Shown here one piece after another: positions 7,162 through 15,324 of a stretch of 64,000 nt of DNA. The notes beneath the pieces are model-generated. The model was not told the DNA's origin. It was given only the letters and a program-made list of their open reading frames with translations, and did no database searches. This stretch comes from Azospirillum formosense (GTDB lineage Bacteria; Pseudomonadota; Alphaproteobacteria; Azospirillales; Azospirillaceae). Location of the stretch: assembly GCF_040500525.1 (NCBI RefSeq), contig NZ_CP159402.1, forward strand, positions 2,107,501-2,171,500. Direction: 5' to 3'. The stretch's first letter is position 1. Every line of letters starts with the position of its first letter. Position numbers and translations under genes: made by a program.

Positions 7162-8826
7162 TCACAGGAGGCTGCCGAACCCGTTGGTGATCGGGTAGCG
7201 GCGCTCGCGGCCGAACGGACGCCGGGTGATCTTCGGGCCGGGAGGCGCCTGGCGGCGCTTGTATTCGGCCCGATGCAGCATGCCCCAGACCGCGTTCACC
7301 ACCTCCGGCGCGTGGCCGCGGGCGACGATCTCCGCGACGCCCAGCTCCTCCTCGATCAGGCAGCGCAGGATGTCGTCCAGCGCCTCGTAGGGTGGCAGCG
7401 TGTCCTGGTCGGTCTGGCCGGGGCTCAGCTCCGCCGTCGGGGCCTTGACCAGCACCCGCTCCGGCACGACGCGGCCGGCCGGGCCGAGCGCGCCCTCCGG
7501 CACGTGCGCGTTGCGCCAGCGCGCCAGCGCGTAGACCGTCGTCTTGTAGACGTCCTTCAGAACGGCGAAGCCGCCGCACAGGTCGCCGTAGAGCGTGGCG
7601 TAGCCGACCGACATCTCCGACTTGTTGCCGGTGGACAGCACCATGGGGCCGAACCTGTTGGACAGCGCCATCAGCGTCACGCCGCGCGACCGCGCCTGGA
7701 GGTTCTCCTCGGTCACGTCCGGGTCGCGCCCCGCGAAGGCCGGCCGCAGCATCCGCTCGAACGCCTCCATCGCCGGCAGGATGGAAACGGTGTCGAGTCG
7801 GCAACCCAGCAGCTCCGCCGACTCCACGGCGTCCTCCTGGCTCTCCGGCGCGGTGTGGGGCGACGGCATCATCACGCCGTGCACCCGTTCGGCGCCCAGC
7901 GCGTCCACCGCGATGGCCGCCGCCAGCGCCGAGTCGATGCCGCCCGACAGGCCGAGGATGACGCCGGGGAAGCGGTTCTTGGCCACATAATCGCGCAAGG
8001 CCAGCACCAGCGCCGCGTAGATCGATTCCAACCCGTCCGGCGGGGCGACGCACTCCGTGTCGGCGCAGCTCCACACATCGTCCTCGCCACGCTCCCAGCG
8101 GGTGACCAGCAGATGCTCGGCGAAGGCGGGGGCCTGCGCGACCAGCCGGCAATCGGCGCCCAGCGCGAAGCTGGCGCCGTCGAAGACCAGCTCGTCCTGC
8201 CCGCCCACCTGATTGACGTAGAGCAGCGGCAGGCCGGACTCGGTGACCCGCCGCACGGCGAGCTGCACGCGCTGGTCGTGGTTGCCCAGCTCGAACGGGC
8301 TGCCGTTGGGAACCACCAGGATCTCCGCCCCGCTTTCCGCCAGCGTCTCGATCACGTCGGCGGACCACATGTCCTCGCCGATCGGAACGCCCAGCCGCAC
8401 GCCCCGGACGTTGATCGGGCCGGGCAGCGGGCCGGGAACGAAGACGCGCTTCTCGTCGAAGACGCCGCAGTTCGGCAGGTCCACCTTGAAGCGGGTCGCC
8501 GCGATCCGCCCGCCGTCGAGCAGCAGGGCGGCGTTGTGGCGCTTGCCGCCGTCGCGCCAGGGCGCGCCGACCAGCAAGGCCGGGCCGCCGTCCGCCGTCT
8601 CGGCGGCGAGGTCACGCACCGCCTGTTCCACCACGTCCAGGAAGAAGGGCTTCAGCACCAGATCCTCCGGCGGGCAGCCGGTCACCGCCAGCTCCGGGCA
8701 GACCATCAGGTCGGCACCGCGCGCGGCGGCCTCCGCCCGCGCGGTGCGGATGCGCTCGATGTTGGCGGTGATGGCGCCGACGGTCGGGTTGATCTGGGCC
8801 AGCGCGATGGAAAGGCGGTCGGTCAT
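7162..8826 (-). CDS. nadE: NAD+ synthetase with N-terminal nitrilase-like domain
   Basis: A 554-residue two-domain NAD synthetase. The C-terminal ATP-pyrophosphatase domain has SGGIDS (294-299) and the usual motifs (MPSPHT, STGNKSE, KAPTAEL). It converts nicotinate adenine dinucleotide to NAD with ATP and a nitrogen donor. The N-terminal domain is nitrilase-like and normally releases ammonia from glutamine through Glu-Lys-Cys. Here E45 and K114 are present, but the position usually written ICEDxW reads PIGEDMW, so the nucleophile is Gly150. Nearby, the usual TGYPPED and PNYGVFDE read with Cys (C51, C120). The enzyme may depend on free ammonia, or may be a paralogue of an intact copy elsewhere. 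Confidence 0.9.
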   Translation of the reverse strand: MTDRLSIALAQINPTVGAITANIERIRTARAEAAARGADLMVCPELAVTGCPPEDLVLKPFFLDVVEQAVRDLAAETADGGPALLVGAPWRDGGKRHNAALLLDGGRIAATRFKVDLPNCGVFDEKRVFVPGPLPGPINVRGVRLGVPIGEDMWSADVIETLAESGAEILVVPNGSPFELGNHDQRVQLAVRRVTESGLPLLYVNQVGGQDELVFDGASFALGADCRLVAQAPAFAEHLLVTRWERGEDDVWSCADTECVAPPDGLESIYAALVLALRDYVAKNRFPGVILGLSGGIDSALAAAIAVDALGAERVHGVMMPSPHTAPESQEDAVESAELLGCRLDTVSILPAMEAFERMLRPAFAGRDPDVTEENLQARSRGVTLMALSNRFGPMVLSTGNKSEMSVGYATLYGDLCGGFAVLKDVYKTTVYALARWRNAHVPEGALGPAGRVVPERVLVKAPTAELSPGQTDQDTLPPYEALDDILRCLIEEELGVAEIVARGHAPEVVNAVWGMLHRAEYKRRQAPPGPKITRRPFGRERRYPITNGFGSLL

Positions 8827-8972
8827 GGCGGCGTCGTCCGGTTAGGCGGCGGATCGGCGATACCGTAGCAGCCGGAGGCGGAGGGCGGAAGCGGCGCACG
8901 GCCGCAGCGGAACCGCGCCACCGCACGCTGTGTTGCCGCAAGGACAGGACGCCAACAGAAGGATGACCGGCC

Positions 8973-10541
8973 ATGCAACAGTCCGGGCAGGGTTCCGGTG
9001 CCACGACCTCCGTCTGGATGGACCGCGGCGGGGCGGCGATGCCCGCGGGGACGGTCGCCCCCACCGCCGCGGCGCTGGGCGTCCTGACGCCGGACGTGAT
9101 CGTCGTCGGGGCGGGCATCGCCGGGGTGACCACCGCCTATCTGCTGCAGCGCTCCGGCAAGTCGGTGCTGCTGCTGGACGACGGGCCGCCGGGCGGCGGC
9201 GAGACCGGGCGCACCACGGCGCATCTCTCCGACGTCATCGACGACCGCTTTACCGAGATGGAGCGGCTGCACAGCGAGTCCGGCGCCCGCATGGCGGCGG
9301 AAAGCCACGGCGCCGCCATCGACACCATCGAGCGGATCGCCCGCGAGGAGGGCATCGACTGCGGCTTCGCCCGGCTGGACGGTTATCTGATGCTGGCGCC
9401 GGGGCAGGACCCCGCCGGGCTGGACCGCGAGCGCGACGCCGCCCGCCGCGCCGGGCTGGACGATGTGGAGCGGTTGGACGCCCCGCCCATCCGGCATCCC
9501 GGCCCCTGCCTGCGCTTCCCCCGGCAGGCGCGCGTCCACGCGCTGGACTATCTGGCCGGGCTGACCCGCGCCTTCCTGGCGCGCGGCGGCGCGCTGGCCA
9601 CCGGAGCGCACGTCTCCACGGTCCGGCAGGACGGCGAGCGCGTGCGCGTCGAGGCCGGACCGGATCACGCGCTGGTGGAGGCCGACGCGGTGGTCGTCGC
9701 CACCAACTCCCCGATCAGCGACCGCTTCGCCATCCATTCCAAGCAGGCGCCCCACCGCACCTACGCCATCTCGCTGCGGGTGCCGAAGGGCAGCGTGCCC
9801 GACGCCCTCTATTGGGACACGCTCGACACCTATCATTACGCGCGGCTCCAGCCGGAGGACGACCACGACCGGCTGATCGTCGGCGGCGAGGACCACAAGA
9901 CCGGCGAGGCCCGCGACATGGCGGAGCGCTGGGCCGCGCTGGAGGCCTGGACGCGCGCGCATTTCCCCCAGGCCGGGGCGGTCGAGCACCGCTGGTCCGG
10001 GCAGGTGATGGAGCCCTTCGACGGGCTGGCCTTCATCGGCCCCGACCCGGCCTATGGCGGGCGGGTGTTCGTCGCGACCGGCGACAGCGGCATGGGGATG
10101 ACCCACGGCACCATCGCCGGGCTGGTCCTGTGCGAGCTGATCCACGGCAGCGGCAGCCCGTGGGCCGCCCTGTACGATCCCGGCCGCAAGATGACCAACA
10201 AGCTCGGCACCTATCTGCGGGAGAACCTCGACGTGGCCCGCCACTTCCTGCCCTACGTGCAGGGGCCGGAGCTGGAAGGGGAGGACCGCATCCAACCCGG
10301 CCAGGGGGCGGTGCTGAAATCGGGCGTCTGGCCCATCGCCGTGTTCCGCGACGAGACGGGGGCGCTGCACCGCCGCTCGGCCATCTGCCCCCACCTGAAA
10401 TGCGTGGTGCGCTGGAATCCCGGCGAGCGGAGCTGGGACTGCCCCTGCCACGGCTCCCGCTTCGCGGTGGACGGGACGGTCCTGAACGGTCCGGCCACCC
10501 AACCCCTTGCGCCCGTGGAGGACTCCGCAAGCAAAAACTGA
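8973..10541 (+). CDS. FAD-dependent oxidoreductase fused to a C-terminal Rieske [2Fe-2S] domain
   Basis: A 522-residue protein. The first three quarters are a DAO-type flavoprotein: dinucleotide-binding VIVVGAGIAGVTTAYLL near residues 47-63, then GGGETGRTTAHLS and a C-terminal FAD segment, GDSGMGMTHGTIAG. The last 60 residues are a Rieske domain with C472/H474 and C490/H493 as cluster ligands (CPH...CPCH). No signal peptide is seen, so it should be cytoplasmic. ATG 8973 has AAGGA about 9 bases upstream. The substrate cannot be deduced. It stands alone, divergent from nadE, 146 bp away. Confidence 0.85.
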   Translation: MQQSGQGSGATTSVWMDRGGAAMPAGTVAPTAAALGVLTPDVIVVGAGIAGVTTAYLLQRSGKSVLLLDDGPPGGGETGRTTAHLSDVIDDRFTEMERLHSESGARMAAESHGAAIDTIERIAREEGIDCGFARLDGYLMLAPGQDPAGLDRERDAARRAGLDDVERLDAPPIRHPGPCLRFPRQARVHALDYLAGLTRAFLARGGALATGAHVSTVRQDGERVRVEAGPDHALVEADAVVVATNSPISDRFAIHSKQAPHRTYAISLRVPKGSVPDALYWDTLDTYHYARLQPEDDHDRLIVGGEDHKTGEARDMAERWAALEAWTRAHFPQAGAVEHRWSGQVMEPFDGLAFIGPDPAYGGRVFVATGDSGMGMTHGTIAGLVLCELIHGSGSPWAALYDPGRKMTNKLGTYLRENLDVARHFLPYVQGPELEGEDRIQPGQGAVLKSGVWPIAVFRDETGALHRRSAICPHLKCVVRWNPGERSWDCPCHGSRFAVDGTVLNGPATQPLAPVEDSASKN

Positions 10542-10550
10542 TAAAATCCT

Positions 10551-10570
10551 TCGAAACCGAAGAGTTTCGA
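10551..10570. repeat. short perfect inverted repeat
   Basis: TCGAAAC, a 6-base gap, then GTTTCGA form a perfect 7-bp inverted repeat, ten bases past the stop of the flavoprotein gene and about 100 bp before the next start. It has no T-tract, so it is more likely an operator for the next gene than a terminator, but this is unproven. Confidence 0.4.
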
Positions 10571-10668
10571 CCGGGCGTTGCAGGAGCCCTGCGACGAATT
10601 AACCTGTGGTAAAGGACTCCGGTAGGATCATACCCTTACGGCGAAACGATCACGCGCGGGAGGCGGCG

Positions 10669-11655
10669 ATGTATTACTCGGAGATGTCCGGACCGACAGG
10701 GACGACCAGCACGGTCCTGCAGCAGGCGAACAACGCCAAGAAGGCAACCGAGAGCAAGGCCGCGGACGGCGCCAAGGCCGCCGCCACGACCACCACCGAC
10801 GCCGCGACTCCCGCGAAAAGCGCCAGCCCGGCCTACACGATCAGCCAGTCGATGGAAAACCTGCTCGACAACCTGTCCGGCAAGAAGCCGGCGGCGGGCG
10901 GCGACGGCGCCAACGCCGGTGCCGCGGGCGATGCGGCCACCGGCAACAAGACGGGCGCGCAGGCGATGGCTGACCGGGCCAAGCAGGCCGAGCAGATCAT
11001 GCAGAAGGCGCTGGAGCAGTCCAAGGGCCTCTCCGGCCTGTTCGAGAAGGCCATCGACAACATGGCCGGCGACCTCGGCAGCCTGCTCGGCGGGCTGGGC
11101 ATGTCGGACGACGACGTGAAGGGCGCCGTCGGCGATTTCGGCAGCGCCATGAAGGACAAGCTGAAGTCCATGGACTTCAGCCAGATGGGCATGAGCATGG
11201 AGGAAGCCCGGTCCCAGTGGTCGATCGAGTCCCGGGGCATGGAGCTGACCATCCAGGACGGCGACAAGTCGGTCCGCATCTCCTTCGCCAAGTCCACCCT
11301 GGACTTCACCCGCGAGGACCGCGGCCTGTCGGCCACGCTGAACGCGGACGGTTCGGGCAGCGCCATGTTCTCCGCCGCCACCACCAAGGTGTCCGGCAAG
11401 GCCACCGGCATGATCGTCCGCGCCAACGGCTTCAGCGACGACGAGATCAAGGGCGTCCTGGAAAAGCTGAACGGCATGGCCGCGAAGGGTGGAATGAGCG
11501 GCCTCGGCGCCCTGACTCCGACCAAGAGCGCCGACGGCGTGATGCACCTGAACCTCGACCTGTCGCAGCCCATCGCCGGGCTGACCGACGGCAGCAGCGC
11601 CGCCAAGGGCGCCGCCGCGGCGGACGCCCTCCAGAAGGTCGACATCACGGCGTGA
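10669..11655 (+). CDS. hypothetical protein with Ala/Thr-rich N-terminus
   Basis: A 328-residue protein I do not recognise. I start at ATG 10669 (MYYSEM) because GGGAGG lies a good distance upstream; the frame extends 21 codons further without a better start. Residues 1-110 are low complexity (Ala, Thr, Lys, Gly). A helical part follows (AMADRAKQAEQIMQKALEQ), then Gly/Met/Ser-rich segments, and from about residue 180 a beta-rich domain (GMELTIQDGDKSVRISFAKS, TLNADGSGSAMFSA). There is no signal peptide or membrane helix. The spacer-like N-terminus and repeated small residues resemble secreted or structural proteins, but this is only an impression. It is monocistronic. Confidence 0.75.
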   Translation: MYYSEMSGPTGTTSTVLQQANNAKKATESKAADGAKAAATTTTDAATPAKSASPAYTISQSMENLLDNLSGKKPAAGGDGANAGAAGDAATGNKTGAQAMADRAKQAEQIMQKALEQSKGLSGLFEKAIDNMAGDLGSLLGGLGMSDDDVKGAVGDFGSAMKDKLKSMDFSQMGMSMEEARSQWSIESRGMELTIQDGDKSVRISFAKSTLDFTREDRGLSATLNADGSGSAMFSAATTKVSGKATGMIVRANGFSDDEIKGVLEKLNGMAAKGGMSGLGALTPTKSADGVMHLNLDLSQPIAGLTDGSSAAKGAAAADALQKVDITA

Positions 11656-11789
11656 CGGGTCGCGGGCTCTTCTCCCGGAAAGGGCGCCCGCAAAAGGGGT
11701 GCGATCTGTGATAACGGGGGCCGGCGCTTGCCGTCGAGCCGGCTCCCTGTATAGAAGCGGCTTTCGCTGTTTCGGAGATCCGCTTCCCC

Positions 11790-12224
11790 ATGACCGACCG
11801 CCCCACGACCGACCGCGACGCCGTCCTGGCCGCGAACCGGGCTTTCTACCAGGCCTTCACCGGGCGTGACTTTCCCGCCATGGACCGGCTGTGGGCCTCC
11901 CGCCTGCCCGTGTCCTGCATCCATCCCGGCTGGACCATCCTGTTCGGCCGGGAGGCGGTGGTGTCGAGCTGGCAGGACGTGCTGCGCTCCCCCCGCGGCC
12001 CGGCGGTGCAGGCGCGCAACGAACGCGTCAGCCTGTACGGCGACACTGCGGTCGTGCTGTGCGAGGAGATCGTGGGAGACGCCGTTCTGGCCGCGACCAA
12101 CCTGTTCGCGCGCGAGGACGGCGAATGGCGGCTGGCCCACCACCAGGCCGGACCGGTCGCCGAGCCGGCCTCGCAGATCCTGACGCCTCCCGACCGCCCG
12201 CCGCCCGGCGGCCTGCTGCACTGA
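11790..12224 (+). CDS. nuclear transport factor 2 / SnoaL-like family protein
   Basis: A 144-residue protein with a single NTF2-like cone domain: AVLAANRAFYQAFTGRDF at the front, PVSCIHPGW with the conserved HPGW turn, GREAVVSSWQDVL, and the C-terminal strand EWRLAHHQAGPV. Proteins with this HPGW layout are usually annotated as SnoaL-like or DUF4440-like small-molecule binding proteins. A Pro-rich tail ends the protein. It converges on the serine hydrolase gene 27 bp away. No reaction is assigned. Confidence 0.78.
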   Translation: MTDRPTTDRDAVLAANRAFYQAFTGRDFPAMDRLWASRLPVSCIHPGWTILFGREAVVSSWQDVLRSPRGPAVQARNERVSLYGDTAVVLCEEIVGDAVLAATNLFAREDGEWRLAHHQAGPVAEPASQILTPPDRPPPGGLLH

Positions 12225-12251
12225 CCGCGGCTCCTCCTTCCCCTCGCGCCT

Positions 12252-13430
12252 TCAGCGGCGCTCCGCCGCCCTCTCCAGCTGCCAGATCAGGTCGCCCACC
12301 ACCCGGTCGGCGGCGACTCGCTCCGGATCGCTGTTGGTCAGGGCCACCGCGGCCCAGCGGTGGGCGCGTGAGAAGGCGATGTAGGCGTTGAAGCCGCCGG
12401 TGGAACCGGAATGCCAGAGGATCGGCGTTCCGTCCGCCGCCCAGGCGACGAACCAGCCCAGCGCCATCGCCCCCTGCCCCAGCGCCCCCGGATCGCGCAG
12501 CGCCCGCCCGTCCACCTGCACCGACTGGGCGAGCGCCAGCGTCGCGGCGGTGTCGCCGTCGCAAGCGGTCTTTCCCAGGCCGGCGCAATCGCCCATGTTG
12601 GCGCGCAGCCAGCGCAGCAGGTCGTCGGCGGTGGAGTAAAGGCCGAAGGAGGGCTGCATGGCCGGCGCCTCCCAGTCCGGCACCACCTGCCCGCGGGCGT
12701 GGCCCACCGCCTTGCGGGCGCGCTGCCCGGCCGTGGGCGCCAGGGTGGTGTCGGTCATTCCGAAGCGGTCGGTGACCACCCGTTTCAGCAGCGTCTCGTA
12801 GGGAATGCCCGACGCGGTGGACAGCGCCTCCCCCAGCACCGCCATGCCGACGTTGGAGTAGCGGAAGCGCGTGCCCGGCGGCACCGTCAGGCTGAAGCCG
12901 GACAGCCACGCCCCCACCTCCTCCCGCGTCAGCGGCTTGTAGGGGTTGCGCGGGTCCTCCAGCCGGCTCCAGGAGAAGCGCGGAGTCTCCGGCACGTTGG
13001 GCAGCCCCGCCGTGTGGGTGGCGAGGTCGAGCAGGCGGATCGGCGTGCCGTCGAAGTCCGGGGCGTGGACCGGCTTGGGCAGGTGGCGGGCCAGCGGATC
13101 GGTCGGGGCGACGCGCCCGGCGCGGATCAGCTCCGCCAGGATGGTGCCGGTGAAGGGTTTGGTCAGCGAGGCGATCTGGAACAACGTGCGCCCGTCCGGC
13201 GGGCCGCCATCGGGCCGCCCGCTGTCGCCGCGCCCGACGACGAGGCTGCGCCCGTCGTGGATCACCCCGACGACGATGCTGCCCGCCCCCGCCTCCTCAA
13301 GACGGCGGTCGGCCAACGCCGTCACCGCCTCCCGAAGACGGTCCGGAGGCACCGCGTCCGCCGGGGCCGGGGCCGTCGCCCAGACGGTGAGCGCAAGAAA
13401 CGACACGACACCGAGCACCGGCCCCCGCAT
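12252..13430 (-). CDS. beta-lactamase family serine hydrolase (class C/esterase fold)
   Basis: A 392-residue exported protein of the Beta-lactamase (PF00144) fold. The catalytic SxxK is SLTK (S88, K91), the tyrosine motif is YSN within FRYSNVGM, and HSGSTGG takes the place of KTG. A signal peptide covers about 1-26. I use ATG 13430, which has GGAGG six bases upstream, rather than GTG 13436. The family includes esterases, D-aminopeptidases and penicillin-recognising enzymes; HSG rather than KTG favours an esterase or peptidase over a true beta-lactamase. It stands alone. Confidence 0.85.
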   Translation of the reverse strand: MRGPVLGVVSFLALTVWATAPAPADAVPPDRLREAVTALADRRLEEAGAGSIVVGVIHDGRSLVVGRGDSGRPDGGPPDGRTLFQIASLTKPFTGTILAELIRAGRVAPTDPLARHLPKPVHAPDFDGTPIRLLDLATHTAGLPNVPETPRFSWSRLEDPRNPYKPLTREEVGAWLSGFSLTVPPGTRFRYSNVGMAVLGEALSTASGIPYETLLKRVVTDRFGMTDTTLAPTAGQRARKAVGHARGQVVPDWEAPAMQPSFGLYSTADDLLRWLRANMGDCAGLGKTACDGDTAATLALAQSVQVDGRALRDPGALGQGAMALGWFVAWAADGTPILWHSGSTGGFNAYIAFSRAHRWAAVALTNSDPERVAADRVVGDLIWQLERAAERR

Positions 13431-13577
13431 CCCCACCCTCCGTCATCGGCGCGCGGAATGGGCGCGCTTGAGGGAAGAGTGGGAAGCCGTCCCGCCCGCG
13501 GGTACGCCCGCGGACGGACATCACGCCAACGGAGCAGGCCGCGCCGGGCGGGTTAGACCGGTGAGGCCCCGCCCACC

Positions 13578-13646
13578 CGGCCGAAATCTACCCGGCCAAT
13601 TTCTGCTCGGCCAATTTCTGCTCGGCCAATTTTTACTCGGTCGGAA
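13578..13646. repeat. 15-bp tandem repeat overlapping the 3' end of the GT39 gene
   Basis: A 15-bp unit (CGGCCAATTTCTGCT) occurs in two exact copies at 13593-13622 and three diverged copies around them (13578-13592, 13623-13637, 13638 on). The stop of the glycosyltransferase gene (13633-13635) lies inside the fourth unit. Fifteen bases is a multiple of three, so gain or loss of units keeps frame. Exact neighbouring copies suggest recent slippage. Confidence 0.75.
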
Positions 13647-15324
13647 TTTCCGCCAGCGGCGGGCGGCGGTCCTTGACGATGGTCAGCGGCACGTCGTCGG
13701 CGGCGATCTCGATGATCGGCTGGCCGCCCAGCAGGCTGGGGCACTGCTTGACCTGGGTGAAGGCCATGAAGAAGTCGGCCTTGCGCCAGTCCATCCCGGT
13801 GCCGTTGACCAGCTTCAGCCAGGGCGGCAACTCGAAGCGCACGGCCAGCGTGTTGCCGCAGACCGACAGGGTGTACTGGCGCGGCGGCGCCTTGCCGCCG
13901 TTCTCACGCTCCACCAGGGCGACCAGCTCGGCCAGCGCCTCGTGCTGGGAATTGCCCCAGTAATCCAGCTCGAACCGGCCCTCGGCGCCCTTCAGCCCAC
14001 CGGTGAACTGGTTGTAGTAGACGTACTGGTTCGGGTGCATGGCGCCGAGCTGCCACGCGTACAGCACGGCCACCGCGATGGCCGCCGCCCCGTACGCCTG
14101 CCCCGTACGCCGGCCCAGCGCCTCGGCCCCGCTCCACAGCCGGTCGAAGGCGATGCCGGCCAGCACCGCCATCGGCGGCGCCACGAACAGAAAATGGCGG
14201 ATGCCGTTGTAAACGGACGGGCGCATCAGCATGAACAGGATCACCGGCAGGAAGGCCGCCAGCGCCAGCGGCACCCAGCGCACCGCGCCGAAGGCGCCGT
14301 CCACGCTCCGCCAGCCGCCGCGCACCACCCACAGGGCGGCCAGCGCCACCGCGGCCAGGGTGCCCAGCAGCACCGCCTCCGGCAGCTTCACCCCCAGATA
14401 GACCGGCAGGTAGAGCGCCGGCGGGGCGGCGGAGCTGACCATCTGCCCCATGAACAGCGTCTGGATGTCGATGGGGAAGTGCGAGACGACGCGCAGCGCC
14501 TCCAGCGGGTTCAGCGGCTTCTGCACCGCCCAGGGCCAGAACAGCGCCATCACCGCGTAGGCCAGCGGAATCGCCGGCAGCAGCGGCGGCACGGAGCGCC
14601 GGACGACGCCGAACGCCGGCCGCAGCCCGCCCTGCCACGCCACCAGCACCACATAGAGCGCCAGCGCCACGGCGAGGTAGAAACCGGCCAGCACCCCGCC
14701 CACCCGGATCGACAGGGTCAGGCCCAGCGCCAGCCCGAACTTCAGCACGGCGCTGCGGCGCGGGGCCGGCATCTGGCCGATGATCCGGGTGGCGAAATAG
14801 AGCGTCCACACCATGCCCGCGGCGAAGGGCACGTCCTTGGTGTTGTTGAACATGGCGCCGTAATAGACGCCCGACAGCGCCAGCAGCGCCGCCGCCAGGA
14901 AGCCCGCCCGCGGCCCGGCGAGGAGCCGGGCGTAGCGCCAGCAGCCGGCGATGCCCAGCACCCCGACCAGCGCGCAGAGCAGGTGGCGCGTCTCGTACTC
15001 CTCGAAAGGCGAGATCGGGACCAGCAGGGCGGTCACCAAGTCGAACAGCCCGCCATACAGGTACAGGTCCTTGAAATGGAAGGCCGACCGGTCGGTGAAG
15101 CCGGACAGGTAGAAGGACAGCAGCTTCTTGCCGTAGATGTGCTGCACCTCCTCGTCGGTGCTGATCCCGTAGTTCCGGAAGGTCAGCGCGGCGAGGATGA
15201 TCAGGCACAGCAGAAGCGCGCGCGCCATGTCGTCCCACAGGGCGCCGGCGCGGCGCTGCGACAGGGCGCCCGCCGGGGGCGTCGCCCCGAGGGATTTCAG
15301 GCCGATCGGCGGCATCAGACTCAT
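13633..15324 (-). CDS. membrane glycosyltransferase, GT39/ArnT-like
   Basis: A 563-residue polytopic membrane protein. The first periplasmic loop has FRNYGISTDEEVQHIYGK; its acidic pair is the signature of GT-C enzymes using polyprenyl-phosphate sugar donors. About ten or more hydrophobic helices follow, then a soluble C-terminal domain (QYTLSVCGNTLAVRFELPPW). I start at ATG 15324, which overlaps the stop of the GT2 gene (ATGA) and has AGGA upstream; the longer frame to 15357 would enter the GT2 gene. Together with the GT2 enzyme it should transfer a sugar from a lipid carrier to an envelope acceptor. The acceptor is unknown. Confidence 0.83.
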   Translation of the reverse strand: MSLMPPIGLKSLGATPPAGALSQRRAGALWDDMARALLLCLIILAALTFRNYGISTDEEVQHIYGKKLLSFYLSGFTDRSAFHFKDLYLYGGLFDLVTALLVPISPFEEYETRHLLCALVGVLGIAGCWRYARLLAGPRAGFLAAALLALSGVYYGAMFNNTKDVPFAAGMVWTLYFATRIIGQMPAPRRSAVLKFGLALGLTLSIRVGGVLAGFYLAVALALYVVLVAWQGGLRPAFGVVRRSVPPLLPAIPLAYAVMALFWPWAVQKPLNPLEALRVVSHFPIDIQTLFMGQMVSSAAPPALYLPVYLGVKLPEAVLLGTLAAVALAALWVVRGGWRSVDGAFGAVRWVPLALAAFLPVILFMLMRPSVYNGIRHFLFVAPPMAVLAGIAFDRLWSGAEALGRRTGQAYGAAAIAVAVLYAWQLGAMHPNQYVYYNQFTGGLKGAEGRFELDYWGNSQHEALAELVALVERENGGKAPPRQYTLSVCGNTLAVRFELPPWLKLVNGTGMDWRKADFFMAFTQVKQCPSLLGGQPIIEIAADDVPLTIVKDRRPPLAEIPTE

